Source: Haloarcula halophila (GTDB lineage: Archaea > Halobacteriota > Halobacteria > Halobacteriales > Haloarculaceae). From it: 64,000 bases of DNA. The notes under the pieces were generated by a model. It saw only the letters and a program-made list of their open reading frames with translations. It ran no database searches and was not told the origin of the DNA. Below are positions 42,357 through 49,694 of the stretch, piece after piece (positions within the stretch are counted from its first letter, which is position 1; each line of letters begins with the position of its first letter). The stretch is from the NCBI RefSeq assembly GCF_029278565.1, contig NZ_CP119559.1, positions 1,302,001-1,366,000 of the forward strand, given 5' to 3'. The position numbers and the translations under genes were made by a program.

Positions 42357-43114
42357 AGCGCCACCTCCCCGAGAAGCGCCGTCGCCGCGACCCCGGCGTG
42401 GAGCGCAGCGGCTCGGGCGAGTTCGTTCGTCGCACCCAACACGTCGCCGCCGACACCGTCCAGGCGAGCGTGTGCCCACCGCCGGACGAGGGCGGCGACT
42501 GCGAGGCCGGCGACGACGGCGACGGCGGTCCCCGGGACGGCGAGGACGGCGACGGGGATGGTGACCGCCAGCGGGCCGGCCAGGTCGACGGGTCGCTTGT
42601 CGCCGACGACGGTCGCGCCGAACCCCTCGTGGCTCGGCCGGCCGAGACAGGCCACCGTCGCCATCGCGAGTTTCGCGCTCACCTCGGCGGCAACGACGAG
42701 CGCGACGGCGACGAGCGGGGCGAGCGCGGCCGTCGCGAGCGCCCCGAGCGCCAGAACCGCGAGGACGGTGCCCAGCGCGAGGACGGCGCCGACGCCGACG
42801 GTCGTGTCACGCATCACCTCGCGTCGCTCGCTGGCCGCGCCGTGGACGGCCGCGGCGTCGCCGAGGTCCGCGAGGCCGTCGGGGTGGTTGACGCCGACGA
42901 CGAGGACAACCGCCACGAGGTAGCCCGCCGCCACGACCGGCGTGGGGACGGCTCCAGTCGCCAGGAACGGGACGGCGACGAGTGTGCCGACGACGTAGCC
43001 CGCAAGCGGGAACGCCGTCGGGCTCGCCGTGAAGGCGTTCCAGGCGGCCTCGCTGTGTCCGACCGGGAGCCGCGAGAGGAACCCCAGCGCCCCGCGAAGC
43101 GCGGTCAGGACCAC
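42341..43114 (-). CDS. cobS: Adenosylcobinamide-GDP ribazoletransferase (cobalamin synthase)
   Basis: A 257-residue integral membrane enzyme joining AdoCbi-GDP with alpha-ribazole. It starts with GTG 43114, overlapping cbiB by ten bases. Motifs: LRGALGFLSRLPVG at the start, then VNHPDGLADLGDAAAVHG with the metal-binding Asp pair, EVMRDTTVGVGAVLAL and GDKRPVDLAGPL. About six transmembrane helices follow. Family length and order are normal. Confidence 0.9.
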   Translation of the reverse strand: MVLTALRGALGFLSRLPVGHSEAAWNAFTASPTAFPLAGYVVGTLVAVPFLATGAVPTPVVAAGYLVAVVLVVGVNHPDGLADLGDAAAVHGAASERREVMRDTTVGVGAVLALGTVLAVLALGALATAALAPLVAVALVVAAEVSAKLAMATVACLGRPSHEGFGATVVGDKRPVDLAGPLAVTIPVAVLAVPGTAVAVVAGLAVAALVRRWAHARLDGVGGDVLGATNELARAAALHAGVAATALLGEVALWTRW

Positions 43115-44028
43115 GCGATCACCCCGGTGACAACGTACGCCAGCACGCCCGCGGCGCCGACCCGGCGGATGCCACGGCGTGCGCCGGCGACCGACGGGAG
43201 GTCGCGGTCGGCGTTGAGGACGTAGACGCCGGGCTTCTCCAGGCGACTGTCGAGGGCTGCCGCGGCGACCCCCATCGGCCACCCGGAGTTTGGCGACGGC
43301 ACCCGATCGAGCCACCGGGAGGCGCGCCAGAGACACCTCCAGTCGAGGAAGATCACCGCCAGCAACAGCGCGCTGACCCGGGCCGGGAGCCACATCACCA
43401 CGTCGTCGAGCCGCGCCGCCGGCGTCCCGACCAGTTTCGATCGGTAGCCGAGCATCGAGTCCATCGTGTTGACCGCTTTGACCCAGGCGGCAGCGCCGGC
43501 GGCAGCCGGCAGCGGTGGGAGCCCGACCGCCGGCGCGAGGACGACGGCGAGGGCAAACGCACCGAGCGGCGCGACCAGCCCGTCGGCGAGGTTCTCGGCC
43601 GCGCTCTCGACGGTCGCGCTTCGCAGGAGGCCGGGCGAGAGGTCGGCCGCGTCCCGGCCGGCCAGCGCCAACAGTCCCTCCCGGGCAGCCGCGACATCCC
43701 GGTCGCTGTCCCGGACGACGGCGTTCGCTGCCGACAGCAGTCGCCGGAGACTCGTCGTCAGGAACAGGACGGCACCGGCGACCGCGACGCCGAGGATCGG
43801 TGTGACCGTGCCCGCCCCCACGACGAGTGTCCCGACGCCGGCGGCAGCACCCAGCGGCAGCGCCGCCGCGGCGAGTGCGCCGACGGCGAGGGGCTGGTCC
43901 CACGGGCGGTCGACGGCACCGACGAGCACGCCGAACCAGGCGACGGGGTGCCAGCGGGTAGGCGGCTCTCCGAGGCCACCTTCCAACGCGGCGGCGACGA
44001 GGACGGCCAGCCCCGCGGCCGTGCTCAC
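43105..44028 (-). CDS. cbiB: Adenosylcobinamide-phosphate synthase
   Basis: A 307-residue membrane protein that links aminopropanol phosphate to cobyric acid. Family marks: GEPPTRWHPVAWFGVLVG at the N-terminus, ESAAENLADGLVAPL, VNTMDSMLGYRSKL and the C-terminal SPNSGWPMGVAAAAL. It begins with GTG 44028 and overlaps the HAD gene stop by four bases. It also appears as cobD in some schemes, so I use cbiB here to avoid confusion with the decarboxylase. Confidence 0.92.
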   Translation of the reverse strand: MSTAAGLAVLVAAALEGGLGEPPTRWHPVAWFGVLVGAVDRPWDQPLAVGALAAAALPLGAAAGVGTLVVGAGTVTPILGVAVAGAVLFLTTSLRRLLSAANAVVRDSDRDVAAAREGLLALAGRDAADLSPGLLRSATVESAAENLADGLVAPLGAFALAVVLAPAVGLPPLPAAAGAAAWVKAVNTMDSMLGYRSKLVGTPAARLDDVVMWLPARVSALLLAVIFLDWRCLWRASRWLDRVPSPNSGWPMGVAAAALDSRLEKPGVYVLNADRDLPSVAGARRGIRRVGAAGVLAYVVTGVIAWS

Positions 44029-44645
44029 AGCGACCCCTCCCGACAGCGTCTCGCGACCGTCGCGAGCGGCGTCTCGTCGATCAGGACCGACCGCGCGCCG
44101 ACCCGATCTGCACCGCCGTCGGTACGGGCGTCGTCACCGACGTGGACCAAGGTCGCGAGGGGGACGCCCAGCGCGTCGGCCGTCGCCGCGAATATCTCAC
44201 GGTGGGGTTTCCGCCACCCGCAGTCGACGCTGGTGACGACGGCGTCGAAGGGGCCGAGCGACGCACGGTCGAGCGTCCGTTCGACGAGTCCCGGAACGCT
44301 ACAGTTCGAGCAGACCGCGACCGGTCCCTGCTCCCGGGCAGCGGTAACCGCCGCCCCGGCGTCGGGCCGAACGGTCACCGGCCTGTCGAAGGCGTCGAGT
44401 ACTGCGTCCCGAGCGACCCGGGCAGAAACGTCGACACCGCGGCTCTCCAAGGCGAGGCGGACGTGTTCGGGTAGCGGGGCCTCCCGGCCACGTTCGTACT
44501 CGCGGTGGGAGCTCCGGTAGGCGTCTTCCCAATCGTCCGGGACCGCGATCCCACGGTCGGTCAGCGCGCTAGCGACGGCATCCCACGGCGTACTGGGTCG
44601 GTCGGCCGCGACCAGCGTCCCGAACAGGTCGAAGGAGAGTGCCAC
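44025..44645 (-). CDS. HAD-superfamily hydrolase at the head of the cobalamin operon
   Basis: A 206-residue haloacid dehalogenase-like phosphatase: motif I SFDLFGTLVA (here the Asp nucleophile and F-L-F form), motif II CSNCS, motif III Lys in CGWRKPHREIF and motif IV HVGDDARTDGGAD. It is the first gene of the overlapping cobalamin operon (four-base overlap with cbiB). No recognisable alpha-ribazole-phosphate phosphatase (CobC/CobZ) exists in the window, so it could fill that step; this is inference. Confidence 0.85.
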   Translation of the reverse strand: MALSFDLFGTLVAADRPSTPWDAVASALTDRGIAVPDDWEDAYRSSHREYERGREAPLPEHVRLALESRGVDVSARVARDAVLDAFDRPVTVRPDAGAAVTAAREQGPVAVCSNCSVPGLVERTLDRASLGPFDAVVTSVDCGWRKPHREIFAATADALGVPLATLVHVGDDARTDGGADRVGARSVLIDETPLATVARRCREGSL

Positions 44646-44928
44646 GTTCGCGTAGTTACTGCAATCGTACTTGAACTGTCCGGTGAGCGAGGCAGCGTCG
44701 GGACCTCCCCCGGGAACGACGGGACACCGTCAGACAAATATCAGTTTTAGTTTACTACTGGACCGAGAATCTACCAGAAAATGTATACTTCGATTCGCGT
44801 TTACAGTCAGATTTCGTATCTAAATCGCAATACGGCAGCCACTTGTTTTTACCACCCACCATGGTATCGGTCCGGATTCCAACTCGAAGGTACGGGTAGA
44901 AAAGGGGTACGTAAACCGACAGTAATCG
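44646..44928. other. AT-rich spacer between the cobalamin operon and the aldo/keto reductase gene
   Basis: About 283 bases of lower GC with TATA-like pieces such as TATCAGTTTTAGTTTA (near 44738-44753) and CTTGTTTTTACC (near 44851). I see no convincing gene, hairpin or riboswitch. The left part should hold the cobalamin operon promoter, reading leftward. Confidence 0.5.
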
Positions 44929-45918
44929 TTACCAGCGGTGGTGGACAGCGTCGTACACGTGGTCCTCGTAGACGTCACGCACCGCCCCGTGGGTCTGGTT
45001 CGAGAGGGGTGCCATCTCGCTGACCGCCGCGTTGGCCTGGACGTGCTCCGGGGTCGTCGATCCCGGGATGACCGTCGACACCGCGTCGTGATCGAGGATC
45101 CAGCGCAGCGCCATCTGGGCCATACTCATCCGTTCGGGGACGTGTCCCCGGAGCGCGTCGACGGCGTCGAACCCGTCCTCGACGGGCAGGCCGGCGAAGG
45201 TCTCCCCGCGGTCGAAGGCCTCCCCCTCGACGTTGAAGTTCCGGTGGTCGTTCTCCGGGAACTCCATGTCACGGGAGAGCGTTCCGGTCAGGAGCCCGGA
45301 GGCCAGTGGGACCCGCGCGATGACACCGACATCCCGCCTAGCGGCCTCCTCGAAGAACAGCTCCGCCGGGCGCTGGCGGAACATGTTGAAGATGATCTGG
45401 ACCGTCTCGACCCCTGGGTACTCGATGGCTTTCAGGGCCTGCTCGACCTTCTCGACGCTGACCCCGTAGTGGGCGATCTCCCCCTCCTCGCGCAGGCGCT
45501 CCAGCGCCTCGAAGGTCTCGGGCTGGTAATACGCCTCCGTGGGCGGGCAATGCAGCTGCACCAGTTCGAGCGTGTCGGTCCCCAGGTACTCCTGGGAGCG
45601 GTCGACGAACCGCGAGAGGTTCTCGTAGTTGTAGCGGTCGGCAGTGTGTGGGTCGAGTCGGCGACCCGCCTTCGTCGCGACGGTGACCTCGTCCCGCACT
45701 CCTCGCTCGTCCAGTACTTCGGCGATGCGTTGCTCGCTGAAGCCGTCACCGTAGACGTCGGCGGTGTCGATGAAATCGATGCCGGCGTCCAGGGCGGCCC
45801 GGACTGCCTCGCGGCCCTCCTCGGCGTCCACGTCGCCCCAGTCGCCGCCGATGTTCCACGTCCCGAAGCCGACATCTGTCACTCCGTAGCCGGTCGAACC
45901 GAGCAATCGGTGGTTCAT
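44929..45918 (-). CDS. Aldo/keto reductase
   Basis: A 329-residue NADP-dependent oxidoreductase with TIM-barrel fold. The catalytic tetrad is visible: Asp and Tyr in FIDTADVYGDG, Lys in VATKAGRR and His in QLHCPP. NADP-binding C-terminal part STVIPGSTTPEHVQAN is present. ATG 45918 begins MNHRLLGSTGYGVTDVGFGT. The substrate cannot be deduced. A palindrome lies just upstream. Confidence 0.9.
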   Translation of the reverse strand: MNHRLLGSTGYGVTDVGFGTWNIGGDWGDVDAEEGREAVRAALDAGIDFIDTADVYGDGFSEQRIAEVLDERGVRDEVTVATKAGRRLDPHTADRYNYENLSRFVDRSQEYLGTDTLELVQLHCPPTEAYYQPETFEALERLREEGEIAHYGVSVEKVEQALKAIEYPGVETVQIIFNMFRQRPAELFFEEAARRDVGVIARVPLASGLLTGTLSRDMEFPENDHRNFNVEGEAFDRGETFAGLPVEDGFDAVDALRGHVPERMSMAQMALRWILDHDAVSTVIPGSTTPEHVQANAAVSEMAPLSNQTHGAVRDVYEDHVYDAVHHRW

Positions 45919-45932
45919 ACCTCGGGCTAGCC

Positions 45933-45943
45933 GTGGTTACCAC
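45933..45943 (-). promoter_or_regulatory. Palindrome GTGGT-T-ACCAC next to the aldo/keto reductase start
   Basis: Eleven-base palindrome 15-25 bases upstream of ATG 45918, beside a TATA-like GGCATTAGTG (about 45941-45950, minus strand). A possible repressor site. Confidence 0.4.
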
Positions 45944-46031
45944 TAATGCCTTCCTACGAGGGCGCGATCAGAAAACGGGCGTGAGCCCGCTCGTGCGGGT
46001 CGCGTCGGACGTGCCATGTGGACGCCGACAG

Positions 46032-46190
46032 CTACTCGACCCACTTCGCCCGGCGGATGTCGTAACCGCCACAGGCCGGACAGGAGTGGTACTGGATCTC
46101 GAAGGCGCTCCCGCAGGACAGGCAGACGTAGGGCTGTCGGTCCGCTGTCCCCAGTCCGGAGACGACCTTCGCCTTGTCAAGGACATCCAT
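46032..46190 (-). CDS. 52-residue zinc-ribbon microprotein
   Basis: ATG 46190 to TAG 46032 encodes a small protein MDVLDKAKVVSGLGTADRQP followed by YVCLSCGSAF and HSCPACGGYDIRRAKWVE. The two CxxC pairs, 11 residues apart, form a classic zinc ribbon. The TATA box TTTTATAT (46223-46230, minus strand) stands about 33 bases before the ATG. It is divergent from hemAT. Comparable haloarchaeal microproteins have the same C-terminal RRAKW pattern, so I take it as real. Confidence 0.72.
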   Translation of the reverse strand: MDVLDKAKVVSGLGTADRQPYVCLSCGSAFEIQYHSCPACGGYDIRRAKWVE

Positions 46191-46222
46191 CGACGACCAC
46201 GTCGGCGATACACCCCACCTGG

Positions 46223-46230
46223 ATATAAAA
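46223..46230 (-). promoter_or_regulatory. TATA box of the zinc-ribbon microprotein gene
   Basis: TTTTATAT on the minus strand, within ATATAAAA on the plus strand; about 36 bases before ATG 46190. Confidence 0.6.
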
Positions 46231-46357
46231 GCCGGAGATCGTTCAGGACGTTTTACGCGGTCCGCGTCGGCCGGTTCGTCCGTTCCGTGAGACGAACCAG
46301 CCGACAGAACCGGTCCCCCGCGTCCGTCGTGTCATCTATGGAGTGGTATGCAAATCG

Positions 46358-46363
46358 TTTTTA
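46358..46363 (+). promoter_or_regulatory. TATA-like element of hemAT
   Basis: TTTTTA, about 25 bases before ATG 46386; predicts a leaderless message. Confidence 0.5.
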
Positions 46364-46385
46364 CAACCCATCATAGTCCCATCGT

Positions 46386-47951
46386 ATGGACGACTATGCG
46401 GAGATGTTCGGAGAGGGTGGTCTGAACGACCAAGTCGACGCCGACGAGTTGATGTCCGACATCGGTCTCGACGAAGACGAGGTCGCCTGGCGCAAGGCGT
46501 TCATCGGGTTCGGCGAGGACGATGTCGACCGATTGCGAGCGCTCCAAGACACGTTCGAGGACCACGCAGAAGCGATCGGCGAGCAGTTCTACGAGAACCT
46601 CCTCGAACACGACCAGACCATCGAAGTCATCGAACGATCACCGAAGGCCATCGACGCGCTCAAACAGACACAGGAAGCGTACTTCGCGACGCTCGCCGGT
46701 GGAGAGTACGGCCAGGAGTACTTCCGGGACCGCGCCCGGATCGGGAAGCTCCACGACATCCTCGAAATGCCGATGAAACACTACATCGGCCAGTACGGCG
46801 TCTACTACGACCTGATCCTACCACTGCTTGCCGATCGACTCGAATCCCGCATGCGCGACCGACTCGAAGCCGAATGGGCCGACACAGCCGACGGTAGCAC
46901 GGCCACGGGATCGACAGCCGACTCGGCACCACTCCCCGATTCGGCCGAGTCAGCTATCACCGAGGAGGTCGGCGCGTTCAAACGAGAACTCCTGTCGGTC
47001 CTGCGTATCATCAATCTCGACATGCAGGTGGTCGCGGATACGTATATTCACTCCTACAACGAGAAGGTCCGCGAAGAGGTCGCCCGCCGTGAACGACTGG
47101 CAACGGAAGTCGAGGAGGACCTGGAGGGACCACTGGACGAACTACGTCGTTCCGCCGACGACGTTGCACAGAGTACCCAGCAGATATCCGCGCTGACCGA
47201 CGAACAGGCCGAACACATCGATACTATCACCGAAGAGGTGTCCGGGATGAGCGCAACCATCGAAGAGGTCGCCGCGAGCGCCTCACAGGTCGAATCAAAC
47301 AGCACGCGCGCTCGGAACCTCGCCGAGGACGGCCAGACCGCTGCCGACGATGCAATGGAGGTCATGGATGGTGTCGGTGAGGCCGTCGACGAGGTCGCGG
47401 ACGACGTGGATGCACTCCAGAACCGCGTCAGCGAGATCGACGAAGTCGTCGACGTGATCAACGACATCGCCGAGCAGACGAACATCCTCGCGCTCAACGC
47501 CTCGATCGAAGCGGCGCGTGCCGGCGAGGCCGGCTCCGGGTTCGCCGTCGTCGCCGACGAGGTCAAGTCGCTGGCTGGCGACTCCCAGGCGCGTGCCAGC
47601 GAGATCGAAGCGCTGGTCGCCGACATTCAGGCTGATACGACCGATACCGTCGAGAGCCTCGACACGACGACAGAGCAGATCGAACACGGGATCGAACGAG
47701 TCAGCGAAGCGATGGACCTGCTCGACGACATCACCGACGCTGTCCGCGAGACGGCGAACGGCATCAAAGAAGTCTCGGCTGCGACAGACGACCAAGCCGC
47801 GAGCAGCGAGGAGATTGCGAGTATGCTCGACGAACTCGTCGAACAGACCGATACCGTCGTCGAAGAGGTCGAGCAAATCGCCGCTGCGACCGAACAACAG
47901 GCCGCGACGGTGGACGAGGTCTCACAGACTGCGGATCGGCTGACGGAGTGA
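46386..47951 (+). CDS. hemAT: Heme-based aerotactic transducer HemAT
   Basis: A 521-residue soluble oxygen sensor for taxis. Residues 20-190 form a globin-coupled sensor domain with the likely proximal His at 123 (RIGKLHDILEMPMKHYIGQY). After a linker, residues 230-520 form the methyl-accepting signalling domain with the hairpin tip VVDVINDIAEQTNILALNAS then IEAARAGEAGSGFAVVADEV. There are no transmembrane helices, as expected for HemAT. It signals to CheA, which is not encoded in this window. A TATA-like element precedes the ATG. Confidence 0.93.
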   Translation: MDDYAEMFGEGGLNDQVDADELMSDIGLDEDEVAWRKAFIGFGEDDVDRLRALQDTFEDHAEAIGEQFYENLLEHDQTIEVIERSPKAIDALKQTQEAYFATLAGGEYGQEYFRDRARIGKLHDILEMPMKHYIGQYGVYYDLILPLLADRLESRMRDRLEAEWADTADGSTATGSTADSAPLPDSAESAITEEVGAFKRELLSVLRIINLDMQVVADTYIHSYNEKVREEVARRERLATEVEEDLEGPLDELRRSADDVAQSTQQISALTDEQAEHIDTITEEVSGMSATIEEVAASASQVESNSTRARNLAEDGQTAADDAMEVMDGVGEAVDEVADDVDALQNRVSEIDEVVDVINDIAEQTNILALNASIEAARAGEAGSGFAVVADEVKSLAGDSQARASEIEALVADIQADTTDTVESLDTTTEQIEHGIERVSEAMDLLDDITDAVRETANGIKEVSAATDDQAASSEEIASMLDELVEQTDTVVEEVEQIAAATEQQAATVDEVSQTADRLTE

Positions 47952-48033
47952 ACCACCCGTTGTAACCGCGAGAGGGCTCCACGAGGACAGCGACAAGCTG
48001 ATCGACAGTCGGCTACGGATCGGCTGGAAGAGG

Positions 48034-48056
48034 AGTCCACCCTCCCCGATTTGAAC
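48034..48056. repeat. Partial copy of the tRNA-Tyr 3' end (attachment-site-like direct repeat)
   Basis: AGTCC-A-CCCTCCCCGATTTGAAC at 48034-48056 repeats the tRNA-Tyr 3' end region at 48181-48203 (AGTCC-G-CCCTCCCCGATTTGAAC) with one mismatch in 23 bases, same orientation, 147 bases apart. The spacer holds no gene, only short GC-rich repeats. This is what a collapsed integration event at a tRNA gene would leave. Confidence 0.7.
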
Positions 48057-48182
48057 AGATGCCAGACGTTCCTGCTCAGTCGCTTTGCTCCCTGCGCGGG
48101 TTGCGGCTGGCGTGTTCAGATCGGGTCAGTCGTCGCTCGGATTCGACACCGTTCGCCGTCGCTCACAGGTGTCAAAGTCCAG

Positions 48183-48256
48183 TCCGCCCTCCCCGATTTG
48201 AACGGGGGACAAGTCGATCTACAGTCGACTGCTCTACCAGTCTGAGCTAAGGGCGG
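48183..48256 (-). tRNA. tRNA-Tyr (anticodon GTA)
   Basis: On the minus strand the 74-base sequence folds into a full cloverleaf: acceptor CCGCCCT/AGGGCGG, D stem GCTC/GAGC, anticodon stem GTCGA/TCGAC with loop CTGTAGA (anticodon GTA), T stem CCCCG/CGGGG with loop TTCAAAT, and discriminator A. No CCA is encoded and there is no intron. A TATA-like CCTTAAGT at 48284-48291 lies about 30 bases upstream. Confidence 0.95.
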
Positions 48257-48378
48257 TTACATGAGAAGGCATCCGCCGTCCGGACTTAAGGGTTATTATT
48301 CGATAGGGGTACGGCCGGTCGTGACACGGGAAAGAGCACGAAAGAATATTACTAACGGTGGTCATACACGGTAGTACG

Positions 48379-48600
48379 GTGCTCGGTGACTGCCCATACT
48401 GTAACGGCCGGCTGACCAACGCGAAGAAGTCTGTCATGTGTGACCACTGTGGGGAAGGGTTCCACATCGAGTGTGCGCGCGATGTCGACAGCTTCGAGAT
48501 CACTGTCGAGTCGCATCTTCTCAGATCAGACACCTACACGATCACCTGCCCGAACTGCGCGGAAGCGTGGGAGGTCGGGTTCGACCCCAGAGAGGACTAA
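48379..48600 (+). CDS. Small zinc-binding protein
   Basis: A 73-residue protein with cysteine pairs CPYC, CDHCGEGFHIEC and CPNC, resembling a double zinc ribbon or RING/PHD-like knuckle. GTG 48379 is preferred over GTG 48358 because GAATATTAC (48344-48352) would begin transcription near 48375. It lies upstream of the zinc-ribbon/RHH gene and ftsZ2 on the same strand, with 68 bases to the next gene. Function unknown. Confidence 0.7.
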   Translation: MLGDCPYCNGRLTNAKKSVMCDHCGEGFHIECARDVDSFEITVESHLLRSDTYTITCPNCAEAWEVGFDPRED

Positions 48601-48631
48601 CAGCAGACAGCCGTCAGACAGCGCGGGAAGA

Positions 48632-48639
48632 TTTAATTA
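48632..48639 (+). promoter_or_regulatory. TATA box of the RHH/zinc-ribbon gene
   Basis: TTTAATTA, about 33 bases before ATG 48669. Confidence 0.55.
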
Positions 48640-48668
48640 CTCGGGGATCATCGTGTCCGACGAGTCGT

Positions 48669-49274
48669 ATGAGTAAGATCACGTTCCGCGCGGACGACGA
48701 CCTCGTCGCGCAACTCGAGGAGTTCGACGCCTCCAAGAGCGAGGTCATGCGGGAAGCCCTCCGGGAGTACTTAGGCGAGGGTCAATCCTCGACGGCCGAC
48801 GGAGCGGTGTCTCACACGACGGGAGACACGGACAGCATCGACGAGTTCATCGCGGAACGTGTCGACGCGATCGTCACCGACAGACTCGACGAGACGTTTA
48901 CTCGTCAGCGCGCGCAAGACGTGAACGTAAACATCACGTTAGAACAGGATTCAGCGGCTGTATCACCGGATTCCGGGGCCGAACACGAGGAGAACGAACG
49001 CGTGTCACACGACGCGTCGACGGGCGTGTCACACGACTCCGATTCGCGTAAGACGGACCCGAACGACGACGAAAACGCGGAACCGGACGTGGCACGCGAC
49101 TGCGCGCAATGTGGCGAAACAGTGTCTTCGTCCCACGTTTACTGCCCGAACTGTGGTGAGAAGGCATCCCGCCGTGTGTTCTGTGAGTGCGGTGACGAAC
49201 TCCGATCGGATTGGGGATTCTGCCCGAGTTGCGGTCGCCGGACGCCGGCTGCGGATGTCCTCGATAATCCGTAA
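48669..49274 (+). CDS. Ribbon-helix-helix protein with C-terminal double zinc ribbon
   Basis: A 201-residue protein. The N-terminal 40 residues are a ribbon-helix-helix DNA-binding fold (MSKITFRADDDLVAQLEEFD, SKSEVMREALREYLG). An acidic linker of about 95 residues follows. The C-terminus has two zinc ribbons (CAQCG...CPNCG and CECGDE...CPSCG). The stop codon lies inside an inverted repeat that continues into the ftsZ2 promoter region. This two-part design resembles a regulator. Its position upstream of the ftsZ2 operon makes control of division genes possible. Confidence 0.82.
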   Translation: MSKITFRADDDLVAQLEEFDASKSEVMREALREYLGEGQSSTADGAVSHTTGDTDSIDEFIAERVDAIVTDRLDETFTRQRAQDVNVNITLEQDSAAVSPDSGAEHEENERVSHDASTGVSHDSDSRKTDPNDDENAEPDVARDCAQCGETVSSSHVYCPNCGEKASRRVFCECGDELRSDWGFCPSCGRRTPAADVLDNP

Positions 49275-49308
49275 ACGCTGTGTATACCACTCTTAGACCC
49301 GTTTACGG
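49269..49308. promoter_or_regulatory. Inverted repeat CCGTAAACG...CGTTTACGG before the ftsZ2 operon
   Basis: Perfect nine-base arms at 49269-49277 and 49300-49308, the first covering the stop codon of the RHH/zinc-ribbon gene. The second arm also forms the palindrome CCGTTTACGG (49299-49308). It may end the upstream transcript or bind a regulator of ftsZ2. Confidence 0.6.
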
Positions 49309-49314
49309 CAGGAA

Positions 49315-49350
49315 CGAGTGATTGTCATACACTCGGGGAAAGTTTTAATA
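49315..49350 (+). promoter_or_regulatory. Operator-like repeat and TATA box of the RHH-ftsZ2 operon
   Basis: CGAGTG at 49315-49320 and CACTCG at 49330-49335 form an inverted repeat directly before the TATA box TTTTAATA (49343-49350). Transcription should start near 49373, giving a leader of about 140 bases before ATG 49513. Confidence 0.55.
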
Positions 49351-49373
49351 CATAACGGTCTGTGGTACAGGTT

Positions 49374-49396
49374 GCGTAAGACGGCTTGTCTTACGC
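49374..49396 (+). promoter_or_regulatory. Perfect hairpin at the start of the ftsZ2 operon leader
   Basis: GCGTAAGAC (49374-49382), loop GGCTT, GTCTTACGC (49388-49396): nine perfect base pairs at the predicted 5' end of the mRNA. It could protect the RNA end or be an operator; GTCTTAC recurs near 49490. Confidence 0.6.
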
Positions 49397-49512
49397 GGCG
49401 GCCCTCGGGCGGCATGAACGCCGCAGTCCGGCGGTTTCGCCGTGTAAACAGTCGGCCCGGGCCGCAAACGCGCTCGGACCGAGTCGTCTTACCCAAAGGG
49501 GAAAATACGAAC

Positions 49513-49692
49513 ATGGAGCGTGTGACACTACGGATTCCGAAACAGCAGATCGAAGAGGTCGAACAGATGGTCGCAACGGGGGAATACCCCAACCGGAGCG
49601 AAGCGATCCGGGCCGCTGTTCGAGAGATGCTCGCCGAACAGGAGAACTCCGAGCGGAACGGTAACCGCAAACGGAGCTGGGCGAGGGCATAA
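49513..49692 (+). CDS. Ribbon-helix-helix protein preceding ftsZ2
   Basis: A 59-residue RHH/CopG-type protein: [20 protein letters not shown], then [14 protein letters not shown]. Three bases separate its stop from ftsZ2, so they are co-translated. ATG 49513 begins the canonical strand; an in-frame ATG at 49414 would add 33 basic residues and is less likely. It may autoregulate the operon through the repeats upstream. Haloarchaeal ftsZ2 genes commonly carry such a small gene in front. Confidence 0.85.
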   Translation: MERVTLRIPKQQIEEVEQMVATGEYPNRSEAIRAAVREMLAEQENSERNGNRKRSWARA

Positions 49693-49694
49693 CG

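Noticed and set aside
44646-44928. Cobalamin riboswitch upstream of the HAD-cobalamin operon
   Set aside because: I see no B12-box-like sequence or suitable stems, and such riboswitches are not typical of archaea.
44781-45023. An 80-residue plus-strand ORF in the AT-rich spacer
   Set aside because: Half of it is antisense to the aldo/keto reductase, and the composition is unlike haloarchaeal proteins.
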